Both the position numbers and the translations under genes were made by a program. Positions 1 through 9,660 of a stretch of DNA of 64,000 nucleotides are shown here, in pieces. Every line of letters begins with the position of its first letter. Position 1 is the stretch's first letter. Below the pieces are notes generated by a model. The model did no database searches. It worked only from the letters and a program-made list of their open reading frames with translations, and was not told the origin of the DNA. Where the stretch lies: positions 1 to 64,000 of the forward strand of contig CAZELM010000019.1 of assembly GCA_964512995.1 (NCBI GenBank). The letters run 5' to 3'. Source of the DNA: CAZELM01 sp964512995 (GTDB taxonomy: Bacteria; CSSED10-310).

Positions 1-146
1 CTATTGCCAATTAATTAGAAAATTTCATCCCAAATAATCTGAGAATCAACACCAAACAATGAAAGATTCCTTCAGCCTTGTCCGATGACTGGTTCGCTCT
101 GTCTTTCTCGCCAGGATTCTTATCTGTTCTCCGTATCCATACCGTG

Positions 147-1001
147 TTATTTCATAAGCGCTTGGTTATGGGGGATATTCTCCCAAAGTTCAGTATGCTC
201 AAAGTGGTCAAGATTGATTGATTTCGCTTCAGACTGGCGTGAAAACAAAATATTCGCAAGTGTATCCAACAGGGTTCCGAGATCTGTTTTCCTGGGGAGT
301 TCTTCAACGACCGTATGACCCAATAGCTTCATGATGCGTATCGTCACCGGAAGAACATGCTCAGTCATGTCTTTAAATCCAGTCATCAGTTCTTCGTCAT
401 GTCGTTGCTCATCCCAATGGGAGTATTTCGTGCCAGGTCCGTAATCGGTTTCGACTCGCATATCATTCAACTCAGGAATCATCGATATTGCTGCACTGGT
501 AAATACACCATTGGAATCGAACAATTCCATCCATCCTTCCCATCCGAAACCCAGAGTATGGCCGATTTCATGCACAATTGTTCCAGATATTTCATTTGTG
601 GAAAAATTGGACAGATATTTGGTGTTAAACTCAATGACCCCATACATAACACCGTCTTTTTCATAGGGTTTATACGCTCTGGCTATCGTATCGTTATCGG
701 CTGTAAATATACCCAACCGTATGACCACGGAAAATCTGGGAATGATGAACCGGTTCCAGAAGTTGCACGCAATCCGCGCAGATCGTTTGAGCTTGCCATC
801 AACATCCGAGACAATCTTATACGTGATTAATGTCGATGTGATATCTGCACTTAAAATATCAAGAGCTTCATTGAGATGGGGTAACGCCTGATAGATCGCC
901 TTAATACGGGCGATCTCGTCCGGCCTGAGCGCACGATCCTGAATCTGGATTTGTGCAGCCTCCTGGGAGAGGCTTTCTATAACTTTCTTCAGAGCTTCCA
1001 T
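147..1001 (-). CDS. Leishmanolysin-like (M8-type) zinc metalloprotease
   Basis: 284 residues, probable zinc endopeptidase. The zinc motif HEIGHTLGFG lies at about 144-153 (H144, E145 general base, H148). A later His-Trp at 195-196 is followed by ELMTG at 204-208, so H195 is the likely third zinc ligand and M206 the Met-turn. This spacing and the ELMTG signature are those of leishmanolysin-type metzincins (M8). I see no signal peptide, which is unusual for M8 enzymes, so the site of action is unclear. The first 60 residues are helical and charged and may be a prodomain. AAGGAG lies 8 bases before the ATG. The DUF2278 gene lies 133 bp upstream on the same strand. The substrate is unknown. Confidence 0.75.
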   Translation of the reverse strand: MEALKKVIESLSQEAAQIQIQDRALRPDEIARIKAIYQALPHLNEALDILSADITSTLITYKIVSDVDGKLKRSARIACNFWNRFIIPRFSVVIRLGIFTADNDTIARAYKPYEKDGVMYGVIEFNTKYLSNFSTNEISGTIVHEIGHTLGFGWEGWMELFDSNGVFTSAAISMIPELNDMRVETDYGPGTKYSHWDEQRHDEELMTGFKDMTEHVLPVTIRIMKLLGHTVVEELPRKTDLGTLLDTLANILFSRQSEAKSINLDHFEHTELWENIPHNQALMK

Positions 1002-1134
1002 TTGAGTTTTCTCCTTTGTAAAATATTTTATTGATCGACTTCAGTGGATTAAACCCGATACCGGTTCCAGATCCGGGAGTGACTCGACGATCCGGCACGA
1101 CCGAATGATGAGGCAAATCCACCAAACGAATTCG

Positions 1135-1842
1135 TCAGACTTTTGGGTGGCCTGTTTTATCATCTGTGTTCATCGTCTGGGTTTCAAACTTCATAAACAG
1201 AGCCGTCCATTGTTCCGGCTGTATGATGCTCCCGCCCACTTTTTTCTCCGGTATTTCAGTGATAAGAATTCCATCCTGAAATACTCCATTATCCTCCGAA
1301 TGATCCCCAGGGAACGGATTTCCCTGGTTCATATGAATATCATGAATGCCAGCTCCAGGCAGAAAACCGAAATATTCATCAGCGATTGTATCGGGTCCCC
1401 AAACCTGGCCAAATGCATATAATCGAGCACGCCCATACGTTCTTAACGGTTCAATAAACTGATCGTAAAACTCATTCAGATCATTCATTTCACCGGGAAA
1501 ACTGTATTCAACACTCACAAACCGATCATTTATATCGAGAAGGCCCGATCTGATATAATCAGGTGCGAATTTCTTTGGATCTTTGTTCTTTACGAGTAAA
1601 TCCTCATACTCGTAAATTCCATCACGATGCGCTATTTTCTTTATATCAGAGATAAATGGCATGAGTGATATATCTTTTCTCAAGTAATAAATTTTTGAAC
1701 CGTCAAATGATCGTGCATTCACTGCTATTCTAAAGTTCACTCCATTTACATTTAAAAGAATCTGGTAGTGAGGTGTTGGTTCTCCTGCACGAATCATGGA
1801 AACTGGACGACCACGCAATATGCACATTCGTTTTAATGGCAT
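1135..1842 (-). CDS. DUF2278 (YukJ-like) family protein
   Basis: 235 residues matching the DUF2278 family of unknown function. Family hallmarks visible are the MPLK start, an HYQI strand near residue 25, the central HDIHMNQGN signature, the DNGVFQDG segment, and a C-terminal beta-rich stretch ending in TDDKTGH. It has no signal peptide or membrane segment and is probably cytoplasmic. The start is supported by AGGAG about 7 bases upstream. It is followed by the metalloprotease gene on the same strand, possibly as one transcript. No biochemical role can be assigned from sequence. Confidence 0.8.
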   Translation of the reverse strand: MPLKRMCILRGRPVSMIRAGEPTPHYQILLNVNGVNFRIAVNARSFDGSKIYYLRKDISLMPFISDIKKIAHRDGIYEYEDLLVKNKDPKKFAPDYIRSGLLDINDRFVSVEYSFPGEMNDLNEFYDQFIEPLRTYGRARLYAFGQVWGPDTIADEYFGFLPGAGIHDIHMNQGNPFPGDHSEDNGVFQDGILITEIPEKKVGGSIIQPEQWTALFMKFETQTMNTDDKTGHPKV

Positions 1843-2050
1843 GACTTTTCTCCTGATCTGAGAAGGTTATGTACTGATCCGAAACAAAAAATGTATGATC
1901 CAGATGGAATTCCCAATGATTGAGATACAATTCCATGACGTCATCTGATCCGGAAAAATATTTGTCACTATCCGTACCGAAATTATCAGATATCAGAATA
2001 AAACAAGCATCTTCTGATGTCAATAGGCATCAATAAAATAACACATCTGG

Positions 2051-2230
2051 TGCCAATAATTGGGTAGGGGTCGATTTCAAACCTGATGATTACGTTGCGA
2101 TCCCCGCCGAACCATTAGGGCAGGTTTGAAACCAACCCCAATATAGGTGACGCCAATAATTGGGTAGGGATCGGTTTCAAACCTGATGATCCCCGCTCGA
2201 CCATTGGAGCAGGTTTGAAACCAACCCCAA
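2051..2230. repeat. Two direct copies of an intergenic palindromic repeat
   Basis: Two imperfect copies (about 2052-2140 and 2152-2230) begin GCCAATAATTGGGTAGGG and end GGTTTGAAACCAACCCCA. Each copy holds a near-palindromic core, TTTCAAACCTGATGAT, on one side and CAGGTTTGAAACCAACCCC on the other, so each can fold into a hairpin. It resembles REP-type intergenic elements. The rest of the 1843-2336 gap shows no gene. Confidence 0.75.
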
Positions 2231-2336
2231 CATACAATGGGGGATTGGATCATCCGGGGATTATCAAAATCCCAGGGGGTGGGCGGGATCACCATTTTAA
2301 TAGGAGGTACGAATAATTTTGGGTGATTGGATTATC

Positions 2337-4208
2337 CTACGATGTCTTTTGCCAGATCCGTCCATAATGACCCGGCACACGGAGCCATTTCGTTTCCCCA
2401 TTATTCACCGGTCCAATATTCAATTCCGCAACCGTATCACCATGCAGCAGTTCATGATAATTCCCGCTCGACTCGAAAGAATATGGAATCCATTGATCAT
2501 GTTCACTGAAATTCAGTGCCACCAGACTGAACCGGGAACCCTTCCTGCGGTGAAACAGCAATACTCCCCTGGACAGATACGGATCATACTGGTTGTGGAA
2601 ATAGTATTCACCCGTTCTGAACTCATCATGACCGCGCCGGATGGTGATCAGTTTCCGAAACAGCGCAATCAGAGACTGACCGACCGGATCATAGAAATAG
2701 TCCCAGCGCACGGGCCGCAGAAGCAATACCCGCCCCCACCCTTTATCTGGCACAAAATAATTCTCACCCAGTTCCTGTCCCTGCCATACCATCGGAATCC
2801 CTCTGGCAGTGAAAAGGCCGATCAGATAAGGCTGGAGTTTAAACCAGTTGGCGCGGTCACCTTCACTCAGCAAGTCATTGTCGTTCTTCACAAGACCAAA
2901 ATTGCAGATAAACCGGGAGTGGTCGTGATTTTCGATATATTGGAGCGCACTTTTCTCCAGCATGTCCGAATGATGCAGTTTCATGCCCGGATATCCATCC
3001 AGTCCCAATGAAAAACCAAGATCGGCGATCCCTGAAAAATCACCCGATGCAATGCGTTTCGCTGCGTCTCGTGTTCGGTTTTGCCACGTGCAGTTGCTGT
3101 ATGTGTTCTCCACGATATCGACCGGTCCTTCGAGCTGTTCCGCACATTGAATCAGACGGATGGTGGAACCGTCCTGAAACCGCTCCCAATATCCTCCCCC
3201 TTCTTTGATCTTTGTTCTGACGAGTTGATAGGTATGATAGACCAGATTCGCATACCCGCTGCCAGCCGGACCATCATAGTAATTGGGCACGCAGTCGTAG
3301 CGGAATCCATCTGCGTGGTAGCAGTCCAGCCAGTGATAATTGACGGTGTAAAAGAAATCCCGACTAAAGGAGCGGCTGTAATCGATGCTATCGCCATAAT
3401 CATTCTTTGCGAAAGGCCCTATAAATGGATTCTCATCATATTTCAGCGCATTATAAAGGTAGGAGTAAGGAAACTGGCTGGAAGTATGACCATACACCAC
3501 ATCCAATATGACGGCAATGCCGCGTTTGTGGGCTTCATCGATAAAACGCTGCATGTCCGAGCGTTTCCCAAAGCGTTCATCCACTCCAAAATATCCGATC
3601 GGCAGAAATCCCCAGTCGATCGTGCTGGAAACATTGGAGACCGGCATGATCTCCAGACAATTGATCCCCAGATCAGCGAGATAATCGAGCTTCAAAATGG
3701 CTCCGGTGATATCAGTGCCGAATTCGGAGATCATCAGTTCGCAGATCACCAGATCAGACAGGCCGGGAACCTTCCAGTTCGATTCATGATCGCTCCATTC
3801 ATGGGGTTGATATCCGAGCGTAAACGCCGATAATTTGCCGACACCGAATTCACGGGCAAATGGATCGATTATCCAGTCGATCTCATGGGAGATATTGGGA
3901 TTGCGGAGCATGAACCGGTAAACATATCTGCCTGGGTTTCCCCATGCGGAATCCGGATGTCGCCGGGCTCCCGGATCAACCGGTATTTCCGCGGACCAGT
4001 AGTCGCCATACGTAGGATCCGTGGAGTGGCTGAGTTCAAAGCAGTTGGGTTGAATCTTCTGCAGGAACTGATCGTGTTCATGGATGATTTTCACCCACAG
4101 GCGGTTGCCATCCAGAGATGAAACCCAGGGCACATAGAGCCCGAACTGCACGCGGTTATCGGGTAATTCGCGTGCGCCCAGTTTTTCCAATGGTAACAGA
4201 TTCATCAT
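2337..4208 (-). CDS. GH13 alpha-amylase family enzyme (branching enzyme / trehalohydrolase-like)
   Basis: 623 residues, an intracellular alpha-glucan-active enzyme of glycoside hydrolase family 13. After an N-terminal beta-sandwich (about 1-140), the TIM barrel carries the four conserved regions: DVVYGH (236-241), GFRYD with nucleophile D305, AEQ with acid/base E357, and NHD with D429. The catalytic triad is therefore complete. The ICELMISEFG...GAILKLDYL segment before the barrel resembles maltooligosyl-trehalose trehalohydrolase and glycogen branching enzymes. I cannot choose between hydrolase and transferase. There is no signal peptide. AGGAG lies about 6 bases before two adjacent ATG codons; the first is used here. 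It sits alone between repeat-rich gaps. Confidence 0.85.
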   Translation of the reverse strand: MMNLLPLEKLGARELPDNRVQFGLYVPWVSSLDGNRLWVKIIHEHDQFLQKIQPNCFELSHSTDPTYGDYWSAEIPVDPGARRHPDSAWGNPGRYVYRFMLRNPNISHEIDWIIDPFAREFGVGKLSAFTLGYQPHEWSDHESNWKVPGLSDLVICELMISEFGTDITGAILKLDYLADLGINCLEIMPVSNVSSTIDWGFLPIGYFGVDERFGKRSDMQRFIDEAHKRGIAVILDVVYGHTSSQFPYSYLYNALKYDENPFIGPFAKNDYGDSIDYSRSFSRDFFYTVNYHWLDCYHADGFRYDCVPNYYDGPAGSGYANLVYHTYQLVRTKIKEGGGYWERFQDGSTIRLIQCAEQLEGPVDIVENTYSNCTWQNRTRDAAKRIASGDFSGIADLGFSLGLDGYPGMKLHHSDMLEKSALQYIENHDHSRFICNFGLVKNDNDLLSEGDRANWFKLQPYLIGLFTARGIPMVWQGQELGENYFVPDKGWGRVLLLRPVRWDYFYDPVGQSLIALFRKLITIRRGHDEFRTGEYYFHNQYDPYLSRGVLLFHRRKGSRFSLVALNFSEHDQWIPYSFESSGNYHELLHGDTVAELNIGPVNNGETKWLRVPGHYGRIWQKTS

Positions 4209-4245
4209 TTGTACTCCTGTTCGTTATTGGTTTTCAATTCTTTTT

Positions 4246-4672
4246 TGACCTTATCCCCAACTATTTCTCCCCGAGGGCGAAGGGGATATGGGCTGGAACC
4301 TTTAATACCCTCTCCCACCGGGAGAGGGTCGCCGGACAACTCAACATGGATCATCTATAAACACGGCCGGCGGGGTGAGGGAACCCGCCCATTTGACAGC
4401 CAATACGCACATGGTCTGGCGATCCAACACGGCCGGCGGGGGGAGGGAACCCAACCATTTGACAGCCAATACGCACATGGTCTGGCGATCCAACACGGCC
4501 GGCGGGGGGAGGGAACCCAACCATTTGACAGCCAATACGCACATGGTCTGGCGATCCAACACGGCCGGAGGGGGGAAGGAACCCGCCCATTTGACGGCCA
4601 ATACGCACATGGTCTGGTGATACAACACGGCCAACGGGATGAGGAAAACTGTCCATCTGACGGCCAATTCCG
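4246..4672. repeat. REP-type element expanded into a 66-bp tandem repeat
   Basis: The segment opens with a palindromic element (TTTTGACC...ATCCCCAA, then CCTCTCCCACCGGGAGAGG). From 4361 it continues as four full 66-bp units plus a partial fifth; unit starts are at 4361, 4427, 4493, 4559 and 4625. Each unit begins ACACGGCCGGCGGGG and contains ACAGCCAATACGCACATGG or a one-base variant. Because 66 is a multiple of 3, several frames on both strands stay open, but I see no credible protein. A related element occurs at 11537-11790. Confidence 0.9.
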
Positions 4673-4703
4673 TATGGTTAATCCCCGGACGCAGCCGGCA
4701 CAG

Positions 4704-4771
4704 ATAAAAAAGCTTGCCGTGACTGACCGGCTCTCCATCCTTCCGAGCCTGTCCGTCACTGCCGCTTTTTC
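4704..4771 (-). terminator. Probable rho-independent terminator of the NACHT gene
   Basis: On the minus strand, just after the stop codon at 4770-4772, a long imperfect inverted repeat (arms containing AAAAAGC and GTGAC on one side, GTCAC and GCTTTTTT on the other) ends in a run of T. Position and orientation fit termination of the large upstream gene. Confidence 0.65.
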
Positions 4772-7700
4772 AAAATGGACCGGATTCACCCTTGCCGGAA
4801 CCTTTTTGTTGACCTCGGGCAAGACGAAAGCCGATGAGGCCGAAACGATCGCCGGGATCGATGCCACGCCGGTAGGCCGAACGGACACCCCGGCCGTCGT
4901 CGATCCACGACCCGCCACGCAACACACGGCCCGAGCTCGTATCAGGACCCATCGGATTTCTCACATATTGAGGGGAGTATTGCCCATACCAATCCAGGCA
5001 CCACTCCCAGACATTCCCCGACATATCATGGCATCCCCACGGGCTTGCTCCTTTTGGAAATGTGCCCACTGAGCTTGTTCTATTTAACCCGGTTTGGTCG
5101 TAATTGCATCGATCCGGCTCAAGTTTGTTTCCCCAGGGATATTCCCTGCCATCCGTTCCCCGTGCCGCTTTTTCCCATTGCGCATCCGTGGGCAAATGAT
5201 AGTGCTGACCGGTCTGCCGGCTGAGCCAGTTGGCGTATGCCTCCGCTTCATACCAGCTCACTCCCACGACCGGCAGATTCGGTGCATTCCATCTTCGATC
5301 ATGCCAGGATAATGGTTCAACTATCTTTTCCTGATCTTTCCACATCCAGCCGGCGGAACTCCAGACGTCTTCATTATTGTAACCATCTGCGGCAATGAAC
5401 GTCCCATACTCCTGATTGGTCACAGGGAAACGGCCGATCCAGAACATATCCAACCAGATTCTTTGTTCTGGTTTCTCGTCATCCCCTTGATTACTTCCCC
5501 GCAGAAATTCGCCTTCAGGAATCAAAATCATATTGTCTTCAGACAGCCGGGGATCACCCAGGTATCCCAATGCCATCCCTGCCTTGAATCTCACATCAAC
5601 GTCCGCATCCGAACCAATGACCGTCAACAGACGCTCAACGACTTTTTTTACAACCGTCTCATCCCGCCGCTGGAGATCGCACAAGGCACGACCGGCCCGT
5701 GTCCAGATTTTCCATCGCTGATGTTCATCGCTTTCCGTATATCCCACGTCGATCAGCTTATCGACCATGCGGTTGCTGCGCTCTCTGGAATGGAGACTCA
5801 ACAGGCCGGTATATAAAAAGGTCGTTTCCTCCCAGTCTTCATTGGTCAGGAACGGCTGATAATCCGTTTCGTAGTCGATCATGTATTTTGCGGTAAAATA
5901 TTCCCGGAATGTCTTATGAATCCAGCCGATCTCCATATCACTGACCCGTCTGAAGAGCCCGCAGTGTGGTTCGATTTCGTCGAATAATGATGCAATTCGC
6001 CTGTTGTACTGCCGGGGATCTTCATTCTCCTGCTGCTTGATTACTCGTTTTAATATTTCTTTGGCATCGCCAGTGTCGATGGTCAGCAGATTTTTTTGCT
6101 GCATGTCAAACGCTAACTCAGCCAGGAAATCGCGAACCAGAAGCTCCGGTATCTTTGGGTTTCCATGAAAACGGCGATATAATAAGTTATCTACAATGCG
6201 ATCGTAGAGTTCCGCACGCTGGTCCGGTATGCGGCGGGAATCCAAATACAAAATGCACACCGCAGTCAACAACAATGGATTTCGCGTAAATTCCTGGATG
6301 TGATCATGCTGCTCCGTATCGTGGATCAGATCGTCCGCTGTGACTTTGACCGTTCCATCCGTCTGGGAAAAGACGGTCTGGAACCATTTCCGGATAAATT
6401 CCTGCACCTTATCCGGAGTCAACGGGTCAATCTCACTTAAATCGGAGCGGTAATATGTCAGAATCCTGCCGTTGAGTCCATGTTCTCTGCCGGAAATCAT
6501 AAATCTATTCTCTCTGTGTTTGAATTGAAAATCCTTTATCAAATCCGTGAATTCATCGCGGATCTCAGCCGGCACTTCATCCAATCCATCCATCAGAAAC
6601 AATGCCCGATGTCTGGAGGCAAAATTCTCCACGATATCCATGCTTAGCTTGGATTTGAGCAAATACTTTTCCAGTATCGATCTGAAATCGACATTGCCTC
6701 CGGATTTTTGTTTTTCCTCGACGTAGATCGGCCAGACATCCCGCAGAAAAATGAGAATCGGCAAATAATCATGCAGATCGGCCGGAGTTTTGGTGTGCAA
6801 GATGGAATACGCCAGATGTTTGATCAATGTTGTTTTTCCCGATCCGGCCGAACCTTGCAGCAATATCACCGCTTTTTTACCGATGAGGTCTTCGATATCG
6901 ATACTGGACTTTTCTTCCAATGAATCAACGAGTTCATCTGTTTTCGATTTTTTACGCTTTGATCCGGAACGATCCTTATCGGGTTTATGGAACGGATTCT
7001 TCGTTTCCAGGGAGATGTAAATACCCTTGAGTTTTACCAGAAATACTTCGCCTTTTTTGGACAGCGCCTCGAATGAAATATTGGAATGATTGAGATCGAT
7101 CCAGTCGATGTATTCTTCGGGAATTCGCTCAATCACATTCTGTGAGTGTTCGACGGCTTCCCCTGAAATATTGGCAACTTTCGTTGTTAAACAATATGAT
7201 GGGCCTTGTTGGCCTTTATGTCGATTGAAATCCGGCGCAAATCTCGCAATACTTCTTGTTTCCCAAATATACGGCCAGATTGTAACCTCTGGGAATTGAT
7301 GATCATCACAATTCAACTCAATAAAATGAAAACCTAAAAATCCATCGGTTTGATGATCTGTATATGAGGCATTTGCGCATATTCTGATAAAGGAATGCGT
7401 CGGTAAGATGTGACATTCAGCGGTATCCTGGTGATTATGTCCATGTAAAATCAACCGGCAATGGGATGTCAGTTGATTCTCATATTTTCTGAATTCACCC
7501 GGATTGATCCAACTGAATGGATGATGTATCAACAGAATTTTAAAGGAATCTTCATCTGCTTTATTCAATGCCTGCCGACACTGAACATCGCCAATGTCCA
7601 ATTTGCCATAATCTTCTTTAGTATCCTTTTCGGATGCCCAGGCACTATTCAATCCCAGAACCGAAACTTTTTTCCCTGCCAGTTTTTTCACCCAGAAATA

Positions 7701-8162
7701 ATCTTCGGATTTTCCGGCTGCATTGGGAGAAGTTGCTTTCAAGAACTCACCGTAGTAAAAAAAGAATCTCGACTTTAACATATTGGTTATATTAGCACTA
7801 TCTTCTAAGAAATAGCTTGATTTACCGGATGTTACTGTCTCTCGAAGGCTCGGCCATTTAATCTTACTCTGATCCAGATCATGGTTTCCAGGGACAGTCA
7901 AAATTGGAGTTTTTCTTCCGACAACTTGTTTCAATGTTTTGAAATACTTTAAAACTTCCTTATATTCGTTTTCCTTGCCAGAAAAGCTGATGTCCCCGGT
8001 GACTGCAACAAAATCCAATTTTATTTTTTGGTTTGCGATATGTTCGTCTATTGTTTTAATCAACTCACACCAAATTTTTTCTCGTTCCAGGTTACGCCAA
8101 ATCTTATCGGGCGCAACCTGAAAATGGATATCGGACAGATGCAGAATATGAATCCGGCTCAT
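4770..8162 (-). CDS. Metallophosphoesterase-NACHT-FGE-like fusion (STAND protein)
   Basis: 1130 residues in three parts. (1) Calcineurin-like metallophosphoesterase, about 1-300, with D11-x-H13, GD (56-57), GNHD (92-95), H213/H214 and GHNH (241-244): a complete metal site. (2) NACHT-type STAND NTPase, about 425-800: Walker A GSAGSGKTT (437-445), Walker B LFLMDGLDEV (521-530), SGRE near 557, and a winged-helix signature HKTFREYF near 749. (3) FGE-sulfatase (C-type-lectin-like) domain, about 877-1115, with GNVWEWC and RGGSW. The two FGE catalytic cysteines expected after RGGSW are absent, so this is probably a binding or sensing domain. The start at 8162 is preferred over an upstream GTG (8306) because the metallophosphoesterase fold begins there and GGAAGGA precedes it. 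The layout of effector, NTPase switch and sensor resembles NACHT-based antiviral proteins; function is inferred. Confidence 0.85.
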   Translation of the reverse strand: MSRIHILHLSDIHFQVAPDKIWRNLEREKIWCELIKTIDEHIANQKIKLDFVAVTGDISFSGKENEYKEVLKYFKTLKQVVGRKTPILTVPGNHDLDQSKIKWPSLRETVTSGKSSYFLEDSANITNMLKSRFFFYYGEFLKATSPNAAGKSEDYFWVKKLAGKKVSVLGLNSAWASEKDTKEDYGKLDIGDVQCRQALNKADEDSFKILLIHHPFSWINPGEFRKYENQLTSHCRLILHGHNHQDTAECHILPTHSFIRICANASYTDHQTDGFLGFHFIELNCDDHQFPEVTIWPYIWETRSIARFAPDFNRHKGQQGPSYCLTTKVANISGEAVEHSQNVIERIPEEYIDWIDLNHSNISFEALSKKGEVFLVKLKGIYISLETKNPFHKPDKDRSGSKRKKSKTDELVDSLEEKSSIDIEDLIGKKAVILLQGSAGSGKTTLIKHLAYSILHTKTPADLHDYLPILIFLRDVWPIYVEEKQKSGGNVDFRSILEKYLLKSKLSMDIVENFASRHRALFLMDGLDEVPAEIRDEFTDLIKDFQFKHRENRFMISGREHGLNGRILTYYRSDLSEIDPLTPDKVQEFIRKWFQTVFSQTDGTVKVTADDLIHDTEQHDHIQEFTRNPLLLTAVCILYLDSRRIPDQRAELYDRIVDNLLYRRFHGNPKIPELLVRDFLAELAFDMQQKNLLTIDTGDAKEILKRVIKQQENEDPRQYNRRIASLFDEIEPHCGLFRRVSDMEIGWIHKTFREYFTAKYMIDYETDYQPFLTNEDWEETTFLYTGLLSLHSRERSNRMVDKLIDVGYTESDEHQRWKIWTRAGRALCDLQRRDETVVKKVVERLLTVIGSDADVDVRFKAGMALGYLGDPRLSEDNMILIPEGEFLRGSNQGDDEKPEQRIWLDMFWIGRFPVTNQEYGTFIAADGYNNEDVWSSAGWMWKDQEKIVEPLSWHDRRWNAPNLPVVGVSWYEAEAYANWLSRQTGQHYHLPTDAQWEKAARGTDGREYPWGNKLEPDRCNYDQTGLNRTSSVGTFPKGASPWGCHDMSGNVWEWCLDWYGQYSPQYVRNPMGPDTSSGRVLRGGSWIDDGRGVRSAYRRGIDPGDRFGLIGFRLARGQQKGSGKGESGPF

Positions 8163-8429
8163 GTGATTTTTCCTTCCAACAAAATGTTCAGATGGAGCAT
8201 GGCGATACAGAACGATCAGATTATACACCGTTTTGCTTGAATCCAACAGCGAAAAACCGGAGCGAAAAATGTTGCTGTCGCGGGTCACAATTTTCAGCGC
8301 GGACACTGTCCGGCTGTTTCGATCAAGCGCTTCTGATGCGCCAGGAACGATGTCTTTTTACATCTAACGCACCAATTTATCTGATTATCGGAGTTACGCG
8401 GAGGATGATGGGAGACTTAATAGCTATTG

Positions 8430-9455
8430 TTATCCGGCAGACATCCGTTCATCCTCATAGATATATTTCGCCAGAATCACGAACAATTCCGCCAAGTCAT
8501 CGAGACCTTTAATGATTTCTTCTATGATTTTGCTTTTCAAATTTCCTTCGTTTTTAAGCTGAGTCAACCCAGTCGAATATGATTCGAACAATTGTTCAAG
8601 TTTTTTCAATACTACCTTTAATATGCGAATCCGTCCGAAATCTTCAAAATGGACAATCCCCGAAGCAACGAGTGCACCATAGAGATTCCGGGTCAATGGT
8701 TTCAGAATAGTCATGCCATACGTGTAATATATATGACGAAATTCATGAATTTGTATGGTGTTCCATAAATCTTCTTCCCATTTTTTTGCATTGCAGCGAA
8801 TGATTCGTAATGCGTCAATACCGATGGCCACATCGTGGGATCGGCCATCCCAGGTTAGGTCTTGATCCATCAGAAGCTGGCTGGGAAGCGGCGGCCGCTC
8901 CAGCGATGATCCGGACCGTTCCAGATGAGCGAGCCTGAACATACCGAATGAACTTTTTCGAATACGTTTCAGCATATTCTCCGCAGAAAAAGTCTGACAC
9001 GGAACGGTCGGATAATTGGTAATCTGGACAGGCCATGTGTATCGGACGCCATTGTCGGGATCATGAATCATGAAGTGGTCCTTTTCAAAACCATAGACAA
9101 CAATCCCATGGCCGCCTCCATCGGCAGTGATAGATACGATAAATGCTTTACCGTGGTGTAATAGTTCCAATGCCTTTTTTAGAAGCTCTCTGGGAGTTCT
9201 CAACTGATGGATGATCAGTTTGAAGCCAAAATGATGTGCTAAAAGCTTCTTTGTAAGAGAATCATCCTCAACCGCAGAACCAGCAACCACGCGATTGTGC
9301 TCTATTTCAATTCGGTATGGCATCAACAGCCGTTCTATCACTTCCCATGTTTCGTATGAATGGTCCGGCTGTGAAAGAAGCATCGCCAGACAAGCCGGGA
9401 AACAACCCATATGAACACCTTGAATTTTCCATTGAACCGGAACTTCTATTCGCAT
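8430..9455 (-). CDS. C39-like papain-fold cysteine peptidase with helical C-terminal domain
   Basis: About 341 residues. The N-terminal part (about 1-145) has the layout of peptidase C39-like domains: a Cys in GCFPACLAML (near residue 18), a His in GGHGIVVYGF (near 115) and an Asp in HDPD (near 131), forming a plausible catalytic triad. Unlike bacteriocin exporters it lacks ABC-transporter parts. The C-terminal 140 residues are helical and contain HEFRHIYYTYG, which is not a canonical zinc motif. AAGGAG sits 8 bases before the ATG at 9455, but only 2 bases from the ATG two codons earlier, so 9455 is chosen. It lies 267 bp upstream of the NACHT fusion on the same strand, so they may share a transcript. 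The substrate is unknown. Confidence 0.65.
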   Translation of the reverse strand: MRIEVPVQWKIQGVHMGCFPACLAMLLSQPDHSYETWEVIERLLMPYRIEIEHNRVVAGSAVEDDSLTKKLLAHHFGFKLIIHQLRTPRELLKKALELLHHGKAFIVSITADGGGHGIVVYGFEKDHFMIHDPDNGVRYTWPVQITNYPTVPCQTFSAENMLKRIRKSSFGMFRLAHLERSGSSLERPPLPSQLLMDQDLTWDGRSHDVAIGIDALRIIRCNAKKWEEDLWNTIQIHEFRHIYYTYGMTILKPLTRNLYGALVASGIVHFEDFGRIRILKVVLKKLEQLFESYSTGLTQLKNEGNLKSKIIEEIIKGLDDLAELFVILAKYIYEDERMSAG

Positions 9456-9660
9456 CAACATTTCTCCTTTTAGAAGCAGCGGGATGCGGATAACGGGCAG
9501 CCATCGATCAGAAGTAACTATCTGTCATCTTGCGTTGTTCAGTACATCCACTGGTTAAGTGACTCCACTGAATATCTCGCTGAATGGTTCTGCTTCTGAT
9601 TTAAAAAGAACCTGACAATCGTCTTTGGGAGTAAAGCCGGCGATTGCCACTCACCTCGTC

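Noticed and set aside
4704..4771. Hairpin as a DGR retrohoming structure after the FGE domain
   Set aside because: It is long and ends in T-run, so a transcription terminator explains it better; no reverse transcriptase is nearby.
4351..5072. Open frames on both strands through the 66-bp repeat
   Set aside because: The 66-bp period keeps all frames open; products are repetitive, lack ribosome sites and overlap the NACHT gene.
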